Shown: positions 1 through 6,890 of the stretch, in pieces
Numbering within the stretch: position 1 is the stretch's first letter
Layout of the letters: each line of letters opens with the position of its first letter
NCBI GenBank assembly: GCA_036803245.1
Contig: DAIRUQ010000102.1
Location: 1 to 10,630, forward strand
Reading direction: 5' to 3'
DNA length: 10,630 nucleotides
From: DAIRUQ01 sp036803245
Lineage (GTDB): Bacteria > Chloroflexota > Anaerolineae > UBA1429
Program-made: the position numbers and the translations under genes
The notes under the pieces: generated by a model
Database searches by the model: none
What the model saw: only the letters and a program-made list of their open reading frames with translations
Told to the model about the DNA's origin: nothing

Positions 1-1
1 T

Positions 2-826
2 CGGCTATACCTGGCCATGGAAGCCGAGACCACCGGCTGGGTGTCGTTGGGCCTTGAGCCCGAGGGGCGCATGCAGGGCGCCGACATGCTCTTTGGGTGG
101 GTAAACGACGATGGCTCCATCGGCACCGCCGACTGCTATGCCACCGACGATTGGGGCGAGCACCCACCCGACGAGGAGCTGGGCGGCACCGACGACATCC
201 TCGAGGCGGCCGGCAACGAGGCCGATGGACGCACCGTGATCGAGCTAGTCCGCCCGCTCGTTACCCGAGACGCCTACGATCAAGACGTGCCGGTCGAGGG
301 CTCGCTGAACATCATTTGGGCCTACGGTTCACGTGATGGCTATACCGGCCGACACAGCGCCGCTGGCATGGCGACCATCGACCTGGCCACAGGCGTTTCC
401 GCCAGCGCCGACTCGCCGCGAATCTGGCCCTTCCACGCGGCGGCGACAGGGGCGGGGTTCCTCTGCATCCTGACAGGCGCGATGATCGCGCGCTATGCCA
501 AAAAGAAGCGTTGGTGGCTCAAGACGCACCGAGCACTGGCAGGCGCGGGTGGCGCCTTGGCCTTGGCAGGGGTCATCATCGGGTGGGCCATGGTGGCAGG
601 CGCTGGCACGGGTCACGGGCGCGGTGTTCACGCCTACCTGGGCTACCTGCTGGCCGTGTTACTGGCCGCAACGCCCGCGCTCGGGCTGCTGCAGACCCGG
701 CTGGCCGCGGCCAGGCGCCGCACCGTTCGCGCCGTCCACCGGTGGCTGGGCCGCGCCAGCCTGGTGCTGATGGCCGTACAGATCGTGCTCGGCCTGCTCA
801 TGGCGTTGGGGGCCGGCGGAGCCTAG
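2..826 (+). CDS. DOMON domain / cytochrome b561-type membrane haem protein (5' partial)
   Basis: The reading frame is open to the left edge, so the true start is outside the window; residues here are numbered from the ATG at 17. Residues 1-130 resemble the end of a DOMON domain, an extracytoplasmic beta-sandwich that can bind haem or sugar: GWVSLGL near the front, GADMLFGWV at 21-29 and a late GMATIDL strand at 117-123. Four hydrophobic segments follow (about 140-160, 172-194, 205-225 and 243-265). Histidines at 140, 171, 205 and 241 are placed like the bis-haem ligands of b561-type four-helix domains. From family knowledge, such DOMON-b561 fusions move electrons across the membrane; donor and acceptor cannot be told here. 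The stop is TAG, and the next gene begins 34 bases later on the same strand. An alternative is a DOMON protein with a b561-like anchor that lacks haem, but the four aligned histidines argue against it. Confidence 0.72.
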   Translation, partial: RLYLAMEAETTGWVSLGLEPEGRMQGADMLFGWVNDDGSIGTADCYATDDWGEHPPDEELGGTDDILEAAGNEADGRTVIELVRPLVTRDAYDQDVPVEGSLNIIWAYGSRDGYTGRHSAAGMATIDLATGVSASADSPRIWPFHAAATGAGFLCILTGAMIARYAKKKRWWLKTHRALAGAGGALALAGVIIGWAMVAGAGTGHGRGVHAYLGYLLAVLLAATPALGLLQTRLAAARRRTVRAVHRWLGRASLVLMAVQIVLGLLMALGAGGA

Positions 827-860
827 TTCCCATAGGCCGATTCATCCACGAGGCGCAGAC

Positions 861-1625
861 ATGACTGATCTACTCGACCCGATCCGAGCCTTTCAGCGCA
901 AGCTCTACCACGAGTATGCGGCCGATCTCGAGCTGCCTGCCACGTTCAAGTACCTGTATGGCAACCCGATCCGTCCGGTGGTGCCGATCGACACGGCCAC
1001 TGGCGCCGTCATGATCATCGGGCGCCATCCGGAGACGATCTATGCCCACGTTGGCGACGAGCGCGATGTGCCCGTGGCCGATGTCCCGCGGCCCTATCCC
1101 AACGAGCTCTACTTTGACGGACATCGTCCGCGCTCGCACAGCAGCGGCGCCCAGCTAGAAGAAGCCTTGCTGCTCCCGCTGGATCTCCAGCGGCGCCAGT
1201 GCTGGCTGACGCACCTGGTCCACGTGTACCTGCTCACACGCGATCAGATCGACGCCTATCGTAGACTGGGCACCATCTGGCCCGAGTACGAGACTCGCAG
1301 CCACTTTGAGGTGCTGGCGCGCCAGAGCCTCGACTGGCTGACCCGCGAGGTTACCCTGGCCAAGCCCCGCCTGATCCTGACGCTCGGAGCTGACGTAGCC
1401 GGCATCCTCCAGGGCGTGTCCGGCCAAGCAGCGCGCGAGCAGCTCCTCGATGGCGCCCCGCGTAGGCTGCGAGTCGGCAACCAAGAGCACCCGGTCATCC
1501 ACCTGTCCGAGCTGGGCATGGTCATCCGCCATGGAGCGACTGACTCGCCTTGGCCCAAGATCCATACAGAGCGCCATCTGCCCGCCGTGAGAGCGGCGCT
1601 CTCACACTATCTGGGCCGTCACTAA
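861..1625 (+). CDS. uracil-DNA glycosylase superfamily-like protein
   Basis: This 254-residue soluble protein has no signal peptide or membrane segment. Its fold signals resemble the uracil-DNA glycosylase superfamily. There is a hydrophobic strand followed by a GxxP turn (AVMIIGRHP, 49-57), a central strand CWLTHLV (114-120), the strand-turn LILTLGADVAGIL (171-183), which looks like the phosphate-binding region of family 4/5-like enzymes, and a late histidine-rich segment beginning EHPVIHLSELG (209-219). If active it would excise uracil or another damaged base from DNA. However, the classic GxxPGxxE/D and HPSP motifs are not intact, so catalysis is uncertain. A GAGG ribosome-binding sequence at 850-853 supports the ATG at 861. 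It lies 34 bases after the cytochrome gene and may be co-transcribed, with no obvious functional link. The stop is TAA. Family assignment is from pattern recognition only. Confidence 0.5.
   Translation: MTDLLDPIRAFQRKLYHEYAADLELPATFKYLYGNPIRPVVPIDTATGAVMIIGRHPETIYAHVGDERDVPVADVPRPYPNELYFDGHRPRSHSSGAQLEEALLLPLDLQRRQCWLTHLVHVYLLTRDQIDAYRRLGTIWPEYETRSHFEVLARQSLDWLTREVTLAKPRLILTLGADVAGILQGVSGQAAREQLLDGAPRRLRVGNQEHPVIHLSELGMVIRHGATDSPWPKIHTERHLPAVRAALSHYLGRH
1587..1605. repeat. 8-base-pair inverted repeat near the end of the glycosylase-like gene
   Basis: GTGAGAGC (1587-1594) and GCTCTCAC (1598-1605) are perfect inverted copies around a GGC centre. The element sits inside the last codons of the upstream gene and 59 bases before the -35 box of the sugar-permease promoter. 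It could be a hairpin in the mRNA or an upstream regulator-binding site. No T-tract follows, so it is not a standard terminator. Confidence 0.4.
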
Positions 1626-1664
1626 CATGCACCTCAAGCCGGCAGCGCAGGGGACAGAAAACCT

Positions 1665-1694
1665 TTGACACCGCTCTCATAGGTAGGATATAAT
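1665..1694 (+). promoter_or_regulatory. consensus sigma-70-type promoter for the sugar-permease operon
   Basis: Perfect -35 (TTGACA, 1665-1670) and -10 (TATAAT, 1689-1694) hexamers are separated by 18 bases, one more than the optimal 17. Transcription should begin near 1700-1702. It lies in the intergenic gap just after the glycosylase-like gene and points at the two carbohydrate permeases. Both hexamers matching consensus exactly is rare in GC-rich DNA, and the flanking AT-rich context makes chance unlikely. Confidence 0.8.
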
Positions 1695-1695
1695 G

Positions 1696-1710
1696 GCCTA
1701 GTCTCTAGGC
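1696..1710. promoter_or_regulatory. inverted repeat overlapping the transcription start, candidate operator
   Basis: GCCTAG (1696-1701) and CTAGGC (1705-1710) are perfect 6-base inverted arms around a TCT centre. They begin one base after the -10 box and cover the expected start of transcription. A repressor bound here would block the promoter directly, which is the usual arrangement for sugar-transport operons controlled by LacI- or GntR-type regulators. No regulator gene is in the window, so this is inference from position. It could instead form a small hairpin at the 5' end of the transcript. Confidence 0.45.
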
Positions 1711-1966
1711 GAGAGCGTCGACGTGTGACGAACTTTCGCTTGGGGACGCCGGTACGCTAGACGATACCTCAACGGCCCAGAGGAGTGCGTAGCGCCCGTG
1801 ACGACGCGAGATCGACTGCACGCGGCAGCGCATCATGTTTCCACTTAGCGTGGGCGCACGGTGCCCTGCCGCGTTCGGCATTCGGGCTCACCATGTCCTT
1901 GGTCTCGGCGAGTTCGTCCAGTAGGCCGGCCCAGGCAGCGACAGAGCAGCGCCGCATCAGACACGC

Positions 1967-1972
1967 AAGGAG
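1967..1972 (+). promoter_or_regulatory. ribosome-binding site fixing the first permease start
   Basis: AAGGAG lies 7 bases before the ATG at 1980. This is near-consensus and well spaced, and it selects 1980 rather than the in-frame GTG at 1785 as the start. Confidence 0.8.
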
Positions 1973-1979
1973 AAGGGCT

Positions 1980-2876
1980 ATGTCGGTTTGGAAACGTCTT
2001 TGGCACAGCAAGCATCTCTACCTGTTTCTGATACCAACCTTTACCCTTCTGCTAATCTTTAGCTACTATCCACCGATCTCTGCCATCTACAACTCGTTCT
2101 TCCAGTGGGATGGCTTCAGCAAGCGCGTGTTCATCGGCCTGCAGAACTTTCGCGAGCTCTTTACAGATCGCGTGTTCCTAGCCTCGTGGAGGAACCTGTT
2201 CATCCTGCTAGGCTTTAACCTGCTGATCGGGATCTCGGTTCCCCTGATCGTAGCCGAGATGATCTTTAACGTCGCGCAGGACCGTTGGCGCTACATCTAC
2301 CGCTTGTTGTTCATCATCCCCATGGTCGTGCCTGGTCTGGTCGGCACACTGCTGTGGCGGTTCATTCTTGACCCCAACGTAGGTATCCTCAACATCATCC
2401 TGGAGGCCATCGGCGGCGAGGGCTGGCGACAGCCGTGGTTGGGCAGCCCCAAGACGGTGCTTCAGTCCTTTATGATCATGGGCTTTCCCTGGGTCAGCGG
2501 CGTCAACGTACTCATCTACCTTGCGGGCTTGCAGAGCATTCCCCAAGAGATCTTTGATGCCAGCCGGATCGACGGCGCCGAGGGCGTCAGCCGCTTTTTC
2601 CGGGTGGATCTCCCGCTGGTCATGGGCCAGGTCAAGCTGCTGTTGATCCTTGGAGTCATCGGGGGATTGCAGGCCTATCAGTCGCAGCTCATTCTCACCA
2701 ATGGTGGGCCGGGCTATTCGAGCATGATGCCAGGCTTGGTCATGTATCAGGAGGCCTTTTCCTACAACCGCATCGGCTATGCCAGCGCGATTGGTCTGGT
2801 AACGTTCATCCTGATTCTGGGTGCCACCTACATCAACATGCGCTACGTCAAGTCCGCCAGCGATATTACCGGCTAG
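1980..2876 (+). CDS. carbohydrate ABC transporter permease, MalF/UgpA type
   Basis: This 298-residue inner-membrane protein is one half of the channel of a CUT1-type sugar importer. Membrane segments are visible from about residue 13 onward, six in all. The EAA loop that docks on the ATPase is clear at 188-212 (IPQEIFDASRIDGA, then a Phe/Arg-rich stretch ending in DLP). The MalF-subfamily hallmark TNGGPG is at 240-245. Length is normal for the family. The ATG at 1980 is chosen for its ribosome-binding site and because the MalF-like sequence starts just after it (KHLYLFLIPTFTLLL). The partner permease follows after 47 bases. No solute-binding protein precedes it, which is atypical. The ATPase is also absent, but CUT1 systems often share one encoded elsewhere. 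The sugar cannot be predicted. The stop is TAG, inside the short palindrome GGCTAG-G-CTAGCC (2871-2883). Confidence 0.93.
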   Translation: MSVWKRLWHSKHLYLFLIPTFTLLLIFSYYPPISAIYNSFFQWDGFSKRVFIGLQNFRELFTDRVFLASWRNLFILLGFNLLIGISVPLIVAEMIFNVAQDRWRYIYRLLFIIPMVVPGLVGTLLWRFILDPNVGILNIILEAIGGEGWRQPWLGSPKTVLQSFMIMGFPWVSGVNVLIYLAGLQSIPQEIFDASRIDGAEGVSRFFRVDLPLVMGQVKLLLILGVIGGLQAYQSQLILTNGGPGYSSMMPGLVMYQEAFSYNRIGYASAIGLVTFILILGATYINMRYVKSASDITG

Positions 2877-2923
2877 GCTAGCCCGCCAACGCGCGGCCCA
2901 ACCCGACGGAGAGAAACCGAACG

Positions 2924-3775
2924 ATGGAACACATCCAAACGCAGACCACTTGGTGGGCGCAGCTCAAAAAGCGTCAGCCACTCCTACATTTCGTGCTCTG
3001 GATCCTCGTGCTTCTGACCTTTTATCCCTTTATTGCCATGCTCTTTATGAGTGTCAAGGACAATCCTCAGTTTGTCCACGCTCGATGGGTACCAACGCTC
3101 CCGATGCACTTTGTGAACTATCGCTACGCCTGGCAGGCCGTCGGCCGCTATGTATGGAACTCGATCTTTACCAGCGGCGTAACGGCTGTGGGCGTGGTAA
3201 CCTTTTGCTCACTAAGCGCCTACGTGTTCGGACGCTTTGATTTCCCTGGCAAAGGCTTTCTGTACATCCTGATTATCGCGCTGATGATGATCCCCGGTGT
3301 GCTGACGCTGGTTCCCTCGTTTATCTTGGTGCGTGATCTCAAGCTCCTGGATAGCTACTGGGTACTGATTCTCCCCTGGATCGCGGGAGGCCAGCCGTTC
3401 GGCATCCTCTTGTTGCGCACCTTTTTCGAGGGGCTGCCCGGGGAGTTGTTCGAGTCGGCTCGGCTGGACGGCGCTAACGAGTTCGGCGTGCTCCGCCGGA
3501 TCGTGCTACCGCTCTCGGCGCCAATCCTGGGCACGTTGGCCATCATGAACGTCACCAGCACCTGGAATGCCGTGATCTGGCCGTCAGTCACCATCTCTAG
3601 CAACAGGTACAAGACCATTGTGTTTGGCCTGTGGGGCTTCCAGGGCCAGTACTATACGAGCTGGGGCCCGCTAAACGCCGCCTACGCCATCAGCGCCATT
3701 CCCCTCTTGATCATGTTTGCTTTCACGAGCAAGCTGTTCATCCAGGGTCTCACGTCCGGCGCCCTCAAGGTCTAG
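2924..3775 (+). CDS. carbohydrate ABC transporter permease, MalG/UgpE type
   Basis: This 283-residue membrane protein pairs with the preceding permease to form the translocation channel of a CUT1 sugar importer. It has an N-terminal membrane segment at about 22-42, then the family's periplasmic stretch with FVNYRYAW (63-70). The EAA loop is at 171-196 (LPGELFESARLDGAN through RRIVLP). The typical MalG ending LFIQGLTSGALKV is at 271-283. GGAGAG at 2908-2913 lies 10 bases before the ATG. Length and motif order are normal for the family, and nothing appears broken. It is almost certainly in one transcript with the upstream permease. The stop is TAG, and a nested hairpin follows before the next gene. 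Substrate unknown. Confidence 0.94.
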   Translation: MEHIQTQTTWWAQLKKRQPLLHFVLWILVLLTFYPFIAMLFMSVKDNPQFVHARWVPTLPMHFVNYRYAWQAVGRYVWNSIFTSGVTAVGVVTFCSLSAYVFGRFDFPGKGFLYILIIALMMIPGVLTLVPSFILVRDLKLLDSYWVLILPWIAGGQPFGILLLRTFFEGLPGELFESARLDGANEFGVLRRIVLPLSAPILGTLAIMNVTSTWNAVIWPSVTISSNRYKTIVFGLWGFQGQYYTSWGPLNAAYAISAIPLLIMFAFTSKLFIQGLTSGALKV

Positions 3776-3790
3776 GCGCCTGTCTCTGAT

Positions 3791-3835
3791 CGCCTCTGTC
3801 TCGGATGCCGGGCGCCGGCAGATGGGGCAGAGGCG
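3791..3835. repeat. nested inverted repeat between sugar permease and FtsX-type permease genes
   Basis: An outer pair CGCCTCTG (3791-3798) / CAGAGGCG (3828-3835) encloses an inner pair TGCCGG (3806-3811) / CCGGCA (3815-3820) with a GCG loop. As RNA this could form a two-level hairpin. No run of T follows, so a full rho-independent terminator is unlikely. It could act as an mRNA-stabilising or processing element, or weakly reduce read-through into the next gene. Confidence 0.45.
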
Positions 3836-3862
3836 TTGCTGCATGTGGTGTCTGGAGATACT

Positions 3863-3869
3863 GGAAAGG
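3863..3869 (+). promoter_or_regulatory. ribosome-binding site fixing the FtsX-type permease start
   Basis: GGAAAGG ends 4 bases before the ATG at 3874. The alternative in-frame ATG at 3805 lies inside the preceding hairpin and would add 23 residues unlike a membrane-protein N-terminus, so 3874 is preferred. Confidence 0.65.
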
Positions 3870-3873
3870 CTTT

Positions 3874-6795
3874 ATGAAGAGCATCTCGACAGCTATAAGC
3901 CGGTTCTTTGGCGTCCTCTGGTTTGCGTTCCGCAGGCTCCGCAGCGCCCCCGAACTAACCGTCGGTATGCTGGTTGGCCTGATCACGGTGGTCACCCTCA
4001 GTTCGTCCATTCCGATGTACGTAGAGGCGGCCAACAACCGCATTCTAGCTGACGAGCTGGGCTCGATGGAGCGTGGGAACCGCCCAGCCTTTTCCTTTAT
4101 GTACCTCTACAGCCGGCTTCCAGGACGCGATGTCCGCTGGGAAGAGATCGCCGCCGCCGATCGGTACCTGGCATCGACAGCACCCGCCACCATGGGGTTG
4201 CCTCTCTCGCAGTCAACGCTGTACGTGCACTCGGATCTCTTTTCGCTGTTTCCCCAGGGAACCGACCTCTATGCCGGCGATGCGGGACGGCGCTCCCTAA
4301 CGCGCCTGCAGACGGGGTTCGTGCGCGATATCCAGGATCATATCACCTTGGTTGAGGGTTCGTTCCCTGGCACTACCAACCCTGGCGAGCCGATTCCGGT
4401 CATCATGACCCAGAGCAAGGCCAACGAGCTGGGCGTTCAGGTTGGCGATGAGTTTGTCATCTACCGCCGCGAAGAGAACACCGACCTGATGCAAGCGCGG
4501 CGCTTTGAGGACGAGATCCGCCTGGTGGGCATCTGGGTCGCCACCGATCCCCAGGATCTGTATTGGTTCCTCCAGCCATCCAGTTTTGACAACCTGCTCA
4601 TCATGCCGGAAGCCACGTACCTGAGTCGGATCGTGGTCACCGAGCAGCCGTACAGCCTGACCTACGCTGGATGGCATCAGATCTATGATGGCGGCAGCGT
4701 CGAGGCCAGCAATGTCCGCCGCGTCATCGGCGCCATTGGGCGTATCCGCGCCCAGATGTCGAACCTGTTGCCTGACGTCAACTTTCCCATCTCGCCGGCC
4801 TGGGCCCTGGAGCGCTATCAGCGCTCGGTGGCCCTACAGAGCAAGGTACTGCTAACGTTCAGCATCCCCATCATCTTGCTGTCGCTGGGCTATGTGATCT
4901 TTGTCTCGACCCTTTCGGTGACCCAGCAGCGACTCGAGATCGCCTTGCTCAAGAGTCGTGGAACCAGCACCCCGCAGGTGCTGCAGCTGTACCTGGCGCA
5001 GAGCCTGGTGCTCGGCGCCATTAGCCTGGCGGCCGGCCTGGCCCTGGGCCGGCTCATGGCCCAGCTCATCGGGCAGACGCAAGGCTTTTTGCAGTTCTCA
5101 CGCACAGAGCCACTCACGGTCCGGGCCACCACCACCAGCATCCAGCTTGGCGTCTTGGGTATCATCGTGGGAACCGTCTCCTGCCTGTTGCCAGCCTTCA
5201 AGTGGGCGCGGTTGACCATCATCACCTTCAAGCAGTTCCTGGCGCGTTCGATGGAACAGCCCTGGTGGCAGCGCTATTTCTTGGATATAATCCTCTTTGG
5301 CGCGTCGCTCTATGGCCTCTATATGCTCCAGCAAGAGGGAGCCATCAGCTTTCTCCTGGGCGGCCAAGGCGACCCGCTACAGAATCCCTTGCTGCTGATC
5401 GCCCCGACCCTTTTTGTCATCTCTATCGGGCTCTTGTTCATCCGCGTCTTTCCGTTGGTCATGAATCTGCTGCATTGGCTCAGCCGGATGCTGCCGGGAA
5501 CCGTGCCGCTGATCTCTTTCGGCCGCCTGTCGCGTTCGGGAACCTACTATGGCGTGCTGCTACTGCTGGTGATTACGGTGGGTCTCTCCGTCTACACGGC
5601 CTCGTTGGCCAAGACGCTGGACCACAACGTCACCGAGCGAGCCCTCTATGCTGTCGGCGCCGAGGTGGCGGTGGACGAGGCTGCCTGGATGGAGGGCCGC
5701 CCGGGAAGCGCGGGTATGTTCGGTAGCCCTGATCCGGCGTCCGAAGAGACCGAGGAAGAAGAAGAAGCCACCGACGTGGTCATCTACACCATGCCGTCTA
5801 GCGAGGCGGAGAACATAGAAGGGGTGCGAACCGCCAGCCGCGTCGCCACCCTGGGCGTGAGAGCCGACACAGGCGACCGCGGCACCGTCATTGGCGTGGA
5901 ACGCACGACGCTTCCATCGGTTGCGTTCTTCCGTCAGGACTTTGCGCAACGCTCGCTGGGCGCTCTCATGAACGAGCTGGCCTATGATCAGCGCGCCTGT
6001 ATCGTCAACCGCGCGTTTCTCGCATCCAAAGGCTTGACCATCGGCGACTCGCTCAACGTGCGCGTCAACAACGCCGAGGGGAGTCGCCTGGAGCTTCGGG
6101 TCGCTGGAACCATCGAGATGTTCCCAACGATCTACCCGCCTGAGAATGAGACGGGAGCCCCGCTGATCATCCTGGCTAACATCAGCTATCTCGAGATGCA
6201 GCTAGGCTACCCTCTTACGGGCAAGCTCTGGCTGGATGTGGACCGCACGGCCGATACAGAGATGCTAGCCGAAGGGCTGGAGGAGGCTGGCTTTCGCATC
6301 CACAACATCACCAGCGCACTGGACCGCATCACTAACGAGCAAAGCCGTCTGGAGCGGGTGGGGCTGTTCGGGTTCCTCTCCATCGGCTTTATGATCATCT
6401 CTTTCCTTAGCATGCTCGGCCTGATGCTGTACGCGTTCCTATCGTTGCGACAATGGACGATCCAGTTCGGCGTGTTGCGAGCCATCGGGCTGACTCAGAC
6501 GCAACTGTGGCTCCTCGTGATCTTGGAGCAAACCATCATCGTCGCGCTGGGCCTCCTGGCCGGAGCAGCTGTCGGCATCTGGATGAGCCACCTGTTCCTG
6601 CCGTTCCTTCAAGTTAGCTATGCTGAGACGTTGCCCCTGCCGCCGCTGATTGTGCAGATCGCCTGGGAGGGCGTCTGGCGGGTATGGGGAATCGTAGGCG
6701 TCGCCTTGGCGATCGTGATCCTCGGCATGGTTCGCCCGCTGCAGAGCATCAAGATGTTCGAGGCCATCAAGCTGGGCGAGGCGCAATCGCTCTAG
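3874..6795 (+). CDS. double FtsX/MacB-like ABC transporter permease
   Basis: This 973-residue membrane protein has two FtsX-type halves. Segment 1 (about 27-48) is followed by a large extracytoplasmic domain (about 50-320). Three FtsX-core helices come next (326-349, 377-400, 424-445), with the cytoplasmic motif LEIALLKSRG at 354-363. Three further helices (about 470-486, 505-527, 557-576) lead to a second extracytoplasmic domain (about 578-830). The last FtsX core is at 832-857, 876-900 and 934-952, with the matching motif FGVLRAIG at 866-873. Such proteins work with a LolD/MacB-type ATPase in lipoprotein handling, export or envelope-stress roles rather than nutrient import. No ATPase gene is in the window. 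An acidic run, EETEEEEEA (624-632), sits in the second outer domain. The gene begins 98 bases after the MalG-type permease and ends at a strong terminator. The exact function is unknown. Confidence 0.88.
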   Translation: MKSISTAISRFFGVLWFAFRRLRSAPELTVGMLVGLITVVTLSSSIPMYVEAANNRILADELGSMERGNRPAFSFMYLYSRLPGRDVRWEEIAAADRYLASTAPATMGLPLSQSTLYVHSDLFSLFPQGTDLYAGDAGRRSLTRLQTGFVRDIQDHITLVEGSFPGTTNPGEPIPVIMTQSKANELGVQVGDEFVIYRREENTDLMQARRFEDEIRLVGIWVATDPQDLYWFLQPSSFDNLLIMPEATYLSRIVVTEQPYSLTYAGWHQIYDGGSVEASNVRRVIGAIGRIRAQMSNLLPDVNFPISPAWALERYQRSVALQSKVLLTFSIPIILLSLGYVIFVSTLSVTQQRLEIALLKSRGTSTPQVLQLYLAQSLVLGAISLAAGLALGRLMAQLIGQTQGFLQFSRTEPLTVRATTTSIQLGVLGIIVGTVSCLLPAFKWARLTIITFKQFLARSMEQPWWQRYFLDIILFGASLYGLYMLQQEGAISFLLGGQGDPLQNPLLLIAPTLFVISIGLLFIRVFPLVMNLLHWLSRMLPGTVPLISFGRLSRSGTYYGVLLLLVITVGLSVYTASLAKTLDHNVTERALYAVGAEVAVDEAAWMEGRPGSAGMFGSPDPASEETEEEEEATDVVIYTMPSSEAENIEGVRTASRVATLGVRADTGDRGTVIGVERTTLPSVAFFRQDFAQRSLGALMNELAYDQRACIVNRAFLASKGLTIGDSLNVRVNNAEGSRLELRVAGTIEMFPTIYPPENETGAPLIILANISYLEMQLGYPLTGKLWLDVDRTADTEMLAEGLEEAGFRIHNITSALDRITNEQSRLERVGLFGFLSIGFMIISFLSMLGLMLYAFLSLRQWTIQFGVLRAIGLTQTQLWLLVILEQTIIVALGLLAGAAVGIWMSHLFLPFLQVSYAETLPLPPLIVQIAWEGVWRVWGIVGVALAIVILGMVRPLQSIKMFEAIKLGEAQSL

Positions 6796-6810
6796 CATCT
6801 CCAGAAAGCC

Positions 6811-6845
6811 AACGGGGGCGCGTACGCTGGGTACGCGCCCCCGTT
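6811..6845. terminator. strong hairpin terminator between convergent operons
   Basis: A perfect 15-base-pair stem (6811-6825 with 6831-6845; arms AACGGGGGCGCGTAC and its complement) closes a GCTGG loop. It starts 15 bases after the FtsX-type permease stop and lies 45 bases from the stop of the convergent phnE-like gene. The T-rich tail is short on both strands (GTTCTCGTT on plus; GGCTTTC on minus). The stem is strong and could stop transcription from both sides. Confidence 0.85.
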
Positions 6846-6890
6846 CTCGTTACGGCAGAGTCGGCCGGCGGCGATGGATCCCTCCCGCCG

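Larger units (their letters stand above)
1695..1979 (+). other. long untranslated leader of the sugar-permease operon
   Basis: About 280 bases lie between the promoter and the first permease start. Together with 1626-1664 they make a 354-base stretch without a recognisable gene. The permease frame is open back to a GTG at 1785, but the predicted extra 65 residues are polar, Arg/Ala/Ser-rich and unlike any MalF-type N-terminus, so I treat it as non-coding. Small hairpins are visible, for example TGCCG/CGGCA at 1867-1880 with a CGTT loop. I do not recognise a riboswitch class, terminator-antiterminator pair or leader peptide. It may be a remnant of a lost gene, such as the solute-binding protein expected here. 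Confidence 0.5.

Noticed and set aside
821..837. GCCTA/TAGGC inverted repeat at the end of the cytochrome gene, resembling the 1696-1710 repeat.
   Set aside because: The arms are only 5 bases with a 7-base centre and part is coding sequence with a TAG stop; similarity to the operator candidate is too short to count.
1785..1979. Upstream in-frame extension of the first sugar permease from a GTG.
   Set aside because: The extra 65 residues are polar and unlike MalF N-termini, whereas the ATG at 1980 has AAGGAG at good spacing and gives a normal 298-residue protein.
1769..2011. Minus-strand 80-codon frame in the permease leader.
   Set aside because: No ribosome-binding site or recognisable domain, and it overlaps the start of the permease gene.
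3805..3873. Earlier ATG for the FtsX-type permease.
   Set aside because: It lies inside the nested hairpin and lacks a ribosome-binding site; the ATG at 3874 has GGAAAGG just upstream.
5286..5291. TATAAT inside the FtsX-type gene.
   Set aside because: The position 17 bases upstream (TGGTGG) is a poor -35 match and no gene starts nearby; it encodes normal membrane-helix residues.
5752..5766. GAA/GAG run as a possible unstable simple repeat.
   Set aside because: It is only five codons, in frame, and encodes an acidic stretch in an outer domain; too short to call a variable repeat.
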